From positions 62,001-126,000 of the forward strand of contig CBINGZ010000001.1 of NCBI GenBank assembly GCA_966250335.1: 64,000 bases of DNA, in the 5' to 3' direction. The DNA is from OLB7 sp966250335. GTDB lineage: Bacteria > Bacteroidota > Ignavibacteria > OLB7. This document shows, one piece after another, positions 1 through 6,735 of the stretch (position 1 is the stretch's first letter; the number at the start of each line of letters is the position of its first letter). A program made the position numbers and the translations under genes. The notes beneath the pieces are model-generated. The model saw only the letters and a program-made list of their open reading frames with translations, was not told the DNA's origin and did not search any database.

Positions 1-861
1 CCGGATCTGGGCGATCCATCAGGCGGACCGCGACCGCCGCCTCCGAGGCGGGCACCAGTCGCTGCCCGCGGTCCACCGTCGCTCGAATGATCATCGATGC
101 ATCGCTCATGATCACATCGACGCTGTCGACCGCCGTGCAGCCTTCCTTGTCCTCGGCTCTGAGGTAGTAGCGTGTGGTCGTCGTCGGACGGGCTGCGGTC
201 GTCAGACATGTCGGGCAGTCGACTCCCTCGGATGGGCTCCAGCTCCACGACACGGCATCGGTGCCGCCGTGCAGCATCGCCGTTCCTCCGACGCACATCG
301 TCGTATCCCCCCACGCTTCAACAGTAAACGTGGGAGCGATCGTTACGGTCACCGAATCCTCGCCGATGCAGCCGGAGGGATCGTGTCCGATCACGCGATA
401 TGTGGTTGTGGTCGTGGGAGAGGCGACCGGGTCGGGGCAATCGGTACAGCTCAGTCCGATATTGGGGCTCCAGATGTAGGTCGTCGCGCCGGTGGCGTTC
501 AACTGCACGGGCGCACCGGAGCAGCTTGTTTGATCGGCACCGGCAGCGGCACGACAAGCACCTGGGTTGAAGATTCACTCCCTTTCAATCCCCCCCCGTT
601 CACCATCTGGAGATGATTCCGGTTCCAGACCGTCACACCGTCGGTGTAGAAGAGAAGAGCGCCGGTCGAAGGATCGGAGGCAACCGCACATCCTTCAATC
701 GCGGACATAACACTGTTGGTGAGAGAGGTCGGCGGCGAGGTGTTGAAATCGATCCCGCTGTACTTGCCGAAATACCAGATGTTGTTCTGCTTCTGAGCCG
801 TGGCTGCATCAGGCAGAATCAACAGGACCACAACGAGAAGGGACGCGAGGGGGGATCTCAT
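1..861 (-). pseudogene. Broken secreted PKD-type surface protein, partial
   Basis: The start MRSPLASLL at 861 follows a good AAGGAG ribosome site and begins a signal peptide ending near TAQ. The N-terminal part (about 120 residues: NIWYFGKYSGIDFNT, then ALLFYTDGVTVWNRNH) resembles the first blades of large Bacteroidota surface proteins. This frame stops at 499. A different frame then carries a cysteine-containing PKD-like repeat (ADQTSCSGAPVQLNATG, then GLSCTDCPDPVASPTTTTT), followed by a second repeat that runs off the left edge. The switch falls near 545-555, just after TQVLVVPLP, where such proteins normally continue for hundreds of residues. I therefore infer an internal deletion with loss of frame. 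A sequencing or assembly error is the alternative. Confidence 0.6.
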
Positions 862-998
862 CGGATGCTCCTTCTTGAGAGCGGGGAGGCAGAGGAAGGG
901 GAACCCACGGAGGGATTGCAACTGGATACAATATAACCCTCGCCGGGAGAAGTTCCTCCCGGGGCTTCCGCTTCCTCATACTACCGCCGGATCAATCC

Positions 999-1023
999 GC
1001 CCCCTTCCGATGATGAAGGGGCG
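999..1023 (-). terminator. Possible hairpin after the 128-aa lipoprotein gene
   Basis: Inverted arms CGCCCC and GGGGCG, extended by TTC/GAA, flank a seven-base loop just downstream of the minus-strand stop at 1040. No T-run follows, so termination is only a suggestion. Confidence 0.25.
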
Positions 1024-1039
1024 AGACCGATCGTTCCCA

Positions 1040-1426
1040 CTACGAGGAGGATTTCCGTTTGCCGAGAATACGGTTCAACGAATCAATCGGGATTAGATAT
1101 TTCTCCGCCATCTGCGCGCGGATCACCGAGTCGCGCTCCTCCATGTAGCGCTCCAGCACCCGGTTGATCTTGTCGGGATGCCCCAGCCGCATGGCGCTGT
1201 CCATCAGCTTGCGAGGGATCGAGGTCTTCTGCTTCGCATAGATCGTCTTGATCTGCTCGGCGAATCCGACGCTGTCGAGCGGCACCACCCTCACCTGCGG
1301 TTGCGGCGGCGGAGTTGCCGCAGCGGGAGGAGTCGCCGGCGCGGGCGCGTTCCGGAAATCTCCCGGACGATCGTCGCAGGAGAGAAGAAAGAAGGAGACG
1401 AGAAGGATCGAAAGGAGAGTACGCAT
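1040..1426 (-). CDS. Small lipoprotein, function unknown
   Basis: This is a 128-residue protein read from MRTLLSILL; the longer frame upstream lacks coding character. Residues 1-17 form a lipoprotein signal ending in LLSC, so the mature protein should be lipid-anchored. A proline/alanine linker (about residues 24-45) is followed by a charged helical region with PDKINRVLERYMEERDS. That tail resembles short DUF4296-like lipoproteins only in general character. No enzyme motif is visible. It lies in a run of minus-strand envelope genes and may be co-oriented with them by chance. Confidence 0.6.
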   Translation of the reverse strand: MRTLLSILLVSFFLLSCDDRPGDFRNAPAPATPPAAATPPPQPQVRVVPLDSVGFAEQIKTIYAKQKTSIPRKLMDSAMRLGHPDKINRVLERYMEERDSVIRAQMAEKYLIPIDSLNRILGKRKSSS

Positions 1427-1527
1427 ATCGGTATAGAGCCTGAAACCGCCGTCAAGGTCGCAGGATGTCATGAAGGGAAGTCGATCGGATTCGCGGCCCC
1501 CGGTCGAAGCAACGACGCGACGGCGGA

Positions 1528-1971
1528 TCACTGGTTCAGTTCACGATCCATGTGCCGGCCCAGCTCGCGGTCCAGTTCGTTGGAGAGCTGCTCGTTCTTC
1601 AATCTGAGCACGAGCTGCTTCATCTCCATGCAGAAGGTCTCCGCGGCCTCCCGGTCGTTCCAGCGCACATGCAGTTCAAGCGCTCCGTGGGCCGCCTCCG
1701 GAAACTCTCCGAAGGCGCTCTGTCTGCGCGCCTTGATGACCACCCGCCTGTAGAAACCGAAGAACCGGCTGCGATAGAGCACCGTCTCCAGCTCCCCCAG
1801 CGGCACCCAGACCTCCTTCAGCTCGGTCTTCAGGATGCCGAACACCGAATCTGTGGTACGATATTCCAGCACGAGGTTCCCCTGCTCAAGACGGAGAAGT
1901 CCCTCGACCTGGGTAAGGCCGTGGTGGGGATTCTCGACCGTGAACGGCAACGACCCGATATGTGTATGCAT
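1528..1971 (-). CDS. Hypothetical protein, possible PH-like fold
   Basis: A 147-residue cytosolic-looking protein with no signal peptide or membrane segment. The N-terminal hundred residues alternate short hydrophobic strands (GLLRLEQGNLVLEYRTTDSV, then EVWVPLGELETVLY) and resemble a bacterial PH-like barrel. The last 40 residues form a charged helix (MEMKQLVLRLKNEQLSNELD). I do not recognise a family. Its end lies 101 bases before the lipoprotein start at 1426, and its start faces the outer-membrane genes upstream on the same strand. Confidence 0.55.
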   Translation of the reverse strand: MHTHIGSLPFTVENPHHGLTQVEGLLRLEQGNLVLEYRTTDSVFGILKTELKEVWVPLGELETVLYRSRFFGFYRRVVIKARRQSAFGEFPEAAHGALELHVRWNDREAAETFCMEMKQLVLRLKNEQLSNELDRELGRHMDRELNQ

Positions 1972-2055
1972 GACCTGGCGAACTAGCGGATATTGAGAAA
2001 CGATGATGAAAGTACGGTGAACGGCGGATCGGTCAAAGAGGTAAACCGTATCCGC

Positions 2056-3612
2056 CTACCATGTGTACATGTAACTGACCAGCGGCCCTACCTGAAGCGT
2101 ACCGGAGCCCCCCTTCACGTTCGCCGCGACCCCGGCGTCGATCGCCCAGCGGTCGCCGAAGTATCGGAGCCCGAGGGTGAGAGGTTCGAAGTCGGCCTCC
2201 TGGATGTAATAGCCCTCCGCCACGACCTTCCAGTGGTGAGCGAACCGGTAGTCGAAGCCGCCGCCGACCACCGCCGCGCTCCTGCTGAACGGGATATCGA
2301 CCACGGGCGTATGCCGCCGCCAGGAATATCCCAGCGTGAGGGTCCCCCGCGCGTCGTCGTCCCCCGCGCTGAGCGTCACGAACGGCGCCGCCAGCACGAT
2401 GGTCGACTGGGTCGTGCGGGAATAGTCGAACTGGGCGCCGACGGCCGCCTGGAACGGTCCGTCGCGATAGAATTCGTAGCGTCCCCCCGCCGTCATCGTC
2501 AGCGAGTAACTGATGAACTCCGGCACATAGAGGAATCCGCCGATCAGCGAAAGACGGTCGGTGGCCCCGAACCCGAAGAGCCAGCCGGCAACATCGTAGT
2601 TGGCGACGAACCCCTTCCCCTCCCCGATCGATCGCGCGTTCGGGCCGAGCGCCAGCCGGAACGCCGTCGGGTCGCTCAGGTACTCTGGCTCCGGAGGGAG
2701 CGGGATCTCCGCAACGGCGGGAGCGATCACCGATGTATCGGGTCGCGCCTCGATCGGATCTTCCCGCCGCAACTGAAGCGTGTCGAGATCGGCCACGGGA
2801 GGAGGGGGGGGAGGGATGACCGGCGGCGGCGGTCTCGGGGGCCGCGGACGGACGACGGGAGGCCGCACCGGTTTCGGCGCCGGAATCACGGTGACGAACG
2901 CGGTGTCCGCCACGATGAAGTTGGTGAACGACCCCGCCGGCTGCTCCCGCTTGAGGAAGACATGGATCGGAACAAGATACCGGCCGGGCTTCGTCGCCGT
3001 GAAACAGACATTGTAGGTGTAGGTAAGACCGCGCCGCAAGAGCAGCGGAGGCCTTCTGTCGGTATATCGGATCGTGAATTGCTTCGACGGACTCCTGACC
3101 GAATCGATCCTGTAGCTGGTGCCGCCGCTCGTGGTCTCGACCTTGAACTCCCTGCAACTGACATCCCCCACCTGCATCGTGCCGAAATCCTCGCGCGATA
3201 CCCTCCACACCTCCGTCAGCTGCAGCGCGAAATCGCGGTCGTCGCCGTGGCAGTCGGTCACCCGGAACTGGAGGTTGACCGACTCGCTGATGGTGGTCAC
3301 CAGCACCAGGAACGATGTCCGCTGCTCGCAGGTGGTAAAGAAGGGGGCGGTGATGATCCGCATTCCGGGGGTCGTCTGCCCGGTGATGATGCTCACCCAC
3401 TGCCCGGGCAGACGGCGCTGTATGCTCCCGATCCCATCCTGCGATGTTATCGTGATGAGATTCATTCCGGGATAGAGGACGGTGGGATAGATCGATATCG
3501 ACTGCGGGAAGAGACGCGCGGGCAGGAGAAGGGTCGCAAGGATGATCGGTATCGCCAGTACGACGATACGCCGGCCGAATGCGCGCGCGTTCACATGAGG
3601 ACTTTCTTGCAT
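2056..3612 (-). CDS. Exported protein with proline-rich linker and outer-membrane barrel-like tail
   Basis: A 518-residue protein. A basic N-terminus and hydrophobic segment (about residues 15-36) act as an export signal. Residues 40-240 form beta-rich domains that include an ASH-like stretch (WRVSREDFGTMQVGDVSCREF). A proline run (about residues 245-275) works as a linker or wall-spanning segment. The last 200 residues alternate aromatic strands (YDVAGWLFGFGATDRLSLIGGFLY) and end in SYMYTW, a terminal aromatic residue typical of outer-membrane barrels. It ends a minus-strand series that starts with the sigma factor at 6599 and lies 17 bases after the next outer-membrane gene, suggesting cotranscription. 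Its function is unknown. Confidence 0.6.
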   Translation of the reverse strand: MQESPHVNARAFGRRIVVLAIPIILATLLLPARLFPQSISIYPTVLYPGMNLITITSQDGIGSIQRRLPGQWVSIITGQTTPGMRIITAPFFTTCEQRTSFLVLVTTISESVNLQFRVTDCHGDDRDFALQLTEVWRVSREDFGTMQVGDVSCREFKVETTSGGTSYRIDSVRSPSKQFTIRYTDRRPPLLLRRGLTYTYNVCFTATKPGRYLVPIHVFLKREQPAGSFTNFIVADTAFVTVIPAPKPVRPPVVRPRPPRPPPPVIPPPPPPVADLDTLQLRREDPIEARPDTSVIAPAVAEIPLPPEPEYLSDPTAFRLALGPNARSIGEGKGFVANYDVAGWLFGFGATDRLSLIGGFLYVPEFISYSLTMTAGGRYEFYRDGPFQAAVGAQFDYSRTTQSTIVLAAPFVTLSAGDDDARGTLTLGYSWRRHTPVVDIPFSRSAAVVGGGFDYRFAHHWKVVAEGYYIQEADFEPLTLGLRYFGDRWAIDAGVAANVKGGSGTLQVGPLVSYMYTW

Positions 3613-3629
3613 TATCCGGACGGGACCGG

Positions 3630-4547
3630 TTAGAATCGATATCCGGCGCCGATAAAGGCCGCCTGCAGATTCAGGGAATTGTTCCCGAACAGGCGGACGT
3701 TGTACCTGCCGTCGAGCATGAGCTGATCGGTGAGAAAGACGAACGCGCCGCCGCTTATTGCCAGATAGCTCTCCCGGTCGATCGTGCTGAACCGTCCGGT
3801 GCCGCCGTCCAGGCGCCCCAGGTCGTCCCTCTCCCCCGATGCCCCGGCGTAGAAGGGACGGAGCGGCTGCGTCACGTCGCCGGTGGAGGCCACCCCGTTG
3901 ACGCCGACGAAGATCCCGGTCCCCTCCACCCGCGAGAATCCCAGCTCAAGGTTGTAGAGGATTTCATCCAGCGGCTCCTCGCCGCGCCAGTTGTACCCTA
4001 CGCCCCCCTTGGTCCAGAACGTCTCACCGACATATTTGGCGTTCAGCGCCGTCGTGAGCTGAAGATAGCCGTCGCTCAGGAAGGAGGGATGGGCCGGGTC
4101 GTCGTAGATCCCCTCGTGGAACCCCGGCGGGATCTTCACCATTGATGAGACGGTCGAGGAGAAGGTTCCGTCGAGGAGACGGTAGGTTCCTCCGATCCCG
4201 AGATAGACCGGGCTGAAGATGCTCCTGTCGGGAAACTTCTGGGCGCTCGTCACGCTGAAGTATCCCATCGGAAGCTCGAGGTTCAGTTCCAGTCCGTCGA
4301 TCACTCCGTAGTTGAAGTTCACCCCGAACATGATCGCGCTGAACTTGGTTTCCACCGAATCGAACGGCTTGACGACGCCGTCGATATTGTAGTAGTTCCC
4401 CGTGGTCCCCGCTCCCCCGTAGATATGGACGAATCCCTTCCCGGGCTCCAGGATGATCGGCCCGTTCGCCAGAGCACGCGAACAGACGCAGAATACGGTA
4501 AGAAGAGGGAGAAGAGCAAGGGTCGGAACGATGCGGCGAATATTCAT
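3630..4547 (-). CDS. Outer-membrane beta-barrel protein
   Basis: A 305-residue protein with a signal peptide (residues 1-27, ending ALA-N). The mature part consists of amphipathic strands and a final strand ending in AGYRF, the C-terminal aromatic signature of outer-membrane barrels. Stretches such as GVIDGLELNLELPMGYF resemble FadL/phenol-degradation-type channels, but the match is too general for a substrate. It lies downstream of the sigma/anti-sigma pair and directly upstream of the barrel-like protein at 2056-3612, so the set may be one envelope regulon. A hairpin at 4619-4652 separates it from the anti-sigma gene. Confidence 0.65.
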   Translation of the reverse strand: MNIRRIVPTLALLPLLTVFCVCSRALANGPIILEPGKGFVHIYGGAGTTGNYYNIDGVVKPFDSVETKFSAIMFGVNFNYGVIDGLELNLELPMGYFSVTSAQKFPDRSIFSPVYLGIGGTYRLLDGTFSSTVSSMVKIPPGFHEGIYDDPAHPSFLSDGYLQLTTALNAKYVGETFWTKGGVGYNWRGEEPLDEILYNLELGFSRVEGTGIFVGVNGVASTGDVTQPLRPFYAGASGERDDLGRLDGGTGRFSTIDRESYLAISGGAFVFLTDQLMLDGRYNVRLFGNNSLNLQAAFIGAGYRF

Positions 4548-4618
4548 GTGTGCTTCTGAGTGGCGGGACGAGGTCGCCCCGTGCCCGATGCGACGTTCGG
4601 TCGGTTCGAAAACGGAAC

Positions 4619-4652
4619 GGGCGCCAGCCTGAGTACGTTCCGGATGGCGCCC
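4619..4652 (-). terminator. Intercistronic hairpin
   Basis: Perfect 8-base arms GGGCGCCA and TGGCGCCC are separated by 18 bases, between the anti-sigma-like gene and the outer-membrane gene. No T-run follows, so it may attenuate or stabilise the transcript rather than end it. Confidence 0.3.
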
Positions 4653-4681
4653 GACAGAGTGAACGTGGTTATCGAACGGCT

Positions 4682-6049
4682 CTAGAAGCCGGTCTCGATC
4701 CCATAGTAGATACCGTAGTTGACCCCCGGGGCTCCCTTGGAGGAGATGTTGATCAGGGCCGAACCGCCGACGCCGAGCGTGAGCGTGACCTTGTTCGACG
4801 GGGAGTAGGCGGCGTAGGCGCGCGCGGTTCCCATCAGCGCGTTGTCGGCTCCGCCGAACGCCACGCGGCCGCAGAGATCCAGGGCCCTGTCGATCTGCAC
4901 CCGGCGGTCGTAGTAGACGGCGCCGTAGGTGACCTGCGGATCGGGACGCGGAGGCGCCGCCGAGCTTCCGCTGGAGCTGGGAGCCGCACCGGTGTTCGGC
5001 GTCGACATCTCGCTGTCGGGCGAACCGACGGTTCCTTTCGACATCCCCCCGAACGACGATGATGATCCCACCGCCGACCCGCCGAAGGTCGATGCCCCCA
5101 TCTCGATGCCGACCCGGTCGTTCCCCGTCACGTTGAAGGAGAAGTAGTAGGAGTTCTGCATCAGCACCGAGGGAGCCTCCATCTTGGAACCGTCCCCCGA
5201 ACCGACCGCGACACCCACGGTGAAGACCCGCGTGTCGCGTCCGCTTCCCATCGACATCGGTTCCACCACGAACGCCAGGTTCTCGTCGGTCAGCGCCGAG
5301 TAGATACCGGGCTCCTCCTCTCTTCCTCTGCCGAGTTCCCCGCCGAACGCCAGCGGATCGATGTAGTTCACGTTCGGCATGACCTCCGCCGGGCTCTTGA
5401 CCTCCGGTCCGACCGGCACAGCCGCCGTCGTCTTCTCGACCTCGGCGGGGGAAAGCTCGGCCACCAGGGGAAGGGTCGCTTCAACCTGATCGGTCGCGAC
5501 CGGCTCATCCGCTCCCGGATCGGCCGGGGGGACGTTATCCGCTGCCGGAAGGGGGACGCGGGGGGTACGGTGGGAACGGGGAGCGCGGGTCCCGGCCGCG
5601 GCGATCGTCGTCGAGGGCTTCGGATCATCCGTCGTCGACCTGACGGTTTCCGTCGAGAGGGGAACGGGTCCGTTCCCGGCGGCGAACCGGATGGTCGGCG
5701 TAAGGGCAACGGTGGTCACGAGCGCGGCGGCGACCATCATGCCGGCGGCGGCGCGGAACGGGAAGATCACACGACGCGAACGCCCACGCTCCTCCTCCAC
5801 CCGTGCCTGCATGTACGACGGCTCCAGCGCGGCGAACTGCGAGGCCACGGAGAGGCGTGTCCGCTCGGAAAGGTCTTCCGGGGGCATCAGGGTCAGCGCG
5901 TCGTCATGGATCAGCGATCGCAACTCCAGGACCTGGCGCAATTCGACCTTGTACTCCGGGACCCGTTCCAGCAGCCTCTGGAGCTGCTCGAGCTCCGGGT
6001 CGGAGATCGTGCCGTTCAGATATTTTCTAAGGAGATGATCGAAGTCCAT
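4682..6049 (-). CDS. Anti-sigma-like membrane protein with exported barrel-like C-terminus
   Basis: A 455-residue protein. Residues 1-95 are an acidic cytosolic helical region (MDFDHLLRKYLNGTISDPE, then ELEQLQRLL) like anti-sigma N-termini, but without the zinc HxxxCxxC motif. One membrane segment follows (about residues 98-122, FRAAAGMMVAAALVTTVAL). A long Pro/Thr/Ala-rich linker leads to residues 250-455, which look like a barrel or secreted beta domain ending in GIETGF. Its start overlaps the end of the sigma factor gene by 23 bases, so the two are translationally coupled. I infer that it holds the sigma factor at the inner membrane. The fused exported tail is unusual and might sense envelope state. 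Confidence 0.65.
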   Translation of the reverse strand: MDFDHLLRKYLNGTISDPELEQLQRLLERVPEYKVELRQVLELRSLIHDDALTLMPPEDLSERTRLSVASQFAALEPSYMQARVEEERGRSRRVIFPFRAAAGMMVAAALVTTVALTPTIRFAAGNGPVPLSTETVRSTTDDPKPSTTIAAAGTRAPRSHRTPRVPLPAADNVPPADPGADEPVATDQVEATLPLVAELSPAEVEKTTAAVPVGPEVKSPAEVMPNVNYIDPLAFGGELGRGREEEPGIYSALTDENLAFVVEPMSMGSGRDTRVFTVGVAVGSGDGSKMEAPSVLMQNSYYFSFNVTGNDRVGIEMGASTFGGSAVGSSSSFGGMSKGTVGSPDSEMSTPNTGAAPSSSGSSAAPPRPDPQVTYGAVYYDRRVQIDRALDLCGRVAFGGADNALMGTARAYAAYSPSNKVTLTLGVGGSALINISSKGAPGVNYGIYYGIETGF

Positions 6050-6599
6050 TGTCGTAGACCACAGGATAAAGTATCGTTCTGAGCATTTTGCGCGCGCGGA
6101 AAATCCTGATTTTCACCGTAGCGATCGAAACGCCTATGATATCCGCGATTTCCTGGTAGGAGTAGCCGTCGTATTCGTAGAGCACGATCGCTTCACGATA
6201 ATCGAGCGGCAACTGGTTCAGCGCCGCCGCCACCTGCTCGTGCAGCACCACGTCCTTGACCTGGGCCGGTGTGGAGTTGACATGCGAGGTTTCGAACGGA
6301 ACCGTCGTCTTTTTGTTACGACGCATATTCAGGCAGACGTTCCGCACGATCGTGAAGAACCATACCATGAAATTCCGTCCGTCGTAGCTCTTACGATGCT
6401 GATAGAGGCGCAGGAAGGCTTCCTGGAACGCATCATGCGCGGCATCCTCATCCAGCAGGACCCGCATGCAGTACATGTAGACCTTCCGCTCGTAGCGCTT
6501 GAAGAGGACGTTGAACGCCTCCACGTCTCCGTTCTGTGCCAGACAGAAGAGATCGTCGTCAGCGAGTTCCGAGCTTCGTATGGTACGGTCTTGCGCCAT
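6027..6599 (-). CDS. ECF-type RNA polymerase sigma factor
   Basis: A 190-residue sigma-70 family protein of ECF size. The sigma-2 region covers about residues 25-95 (FNVLFKRYERKVYMYCMRV, AFQEAFLRLYQHRK, then WFFTIVRNVCLN). The sigma-4 helix-turn-helix covers about residues 128-178 (LPLDYREAIVLYEYDGYSY, then EIADIIGVSIATVKIRIFRA). It should direct RNA polymerase to a small regulon. The overlap with the anti-sigma-like gene identifies its likely controller, and the outer-membrane genes downstream are plausible targets. It is divergent from lon across about 135 bases. Confidence 0.9.
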   Translation of the reverse strand: MAQDRTIRSSELADDDLFCLAQNGDVEAFNVLFKRYERKVYMYCMRVLLDEDAAHDAFQEAFLRLYQHRKSYDGRNFMVWFFTIVRNVCLNMRRNKKTTVPFETSHVNSTPAQVKDVVLHEQVAAALNQLPLDYREAIVLYEYDGYSYQEIADIIGVSIATVKIRIFRARKMLRTILYPVVYDNGLRSSP

Positions 6600-6693
6600 C
6601 TGAAGTGAACATACACAACAGGGGAAAAATAGTTACCGGAAAAATCGGCCGCCCCCTCCCCACCCGGACGCCGGGAACTCACAACTCCTTACC

Positions 6694-6724
6694 TTGCATA
6701 TCGGAACGAGGGCCTCTATCTTTG
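6694..6724 (+). promoter_or_regulatory. Bacteroidota-type promoter of lon
   Basis: A perfect -7 box TATCTTTG (6717-6724) is preceded, 20 bases upstream, by TTG (6694-6696), matching the Bacteroidota layout. The lon start codon at 6736 is only 11 bases beyond the box, so the message should have almost no leader. No ribosome-binding site is visible. Confidence 0.6.
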
Positions 6725-6735
6725 CCGGCTTACCT

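Noticed and set aside
1993..3633. 546-residue plus-strand frame
   Set aside because: It is the antisense shadow of the exported protein at 2056-3612, with Arg/Glu/His-rich composition typical of GC-rich complementary frames.
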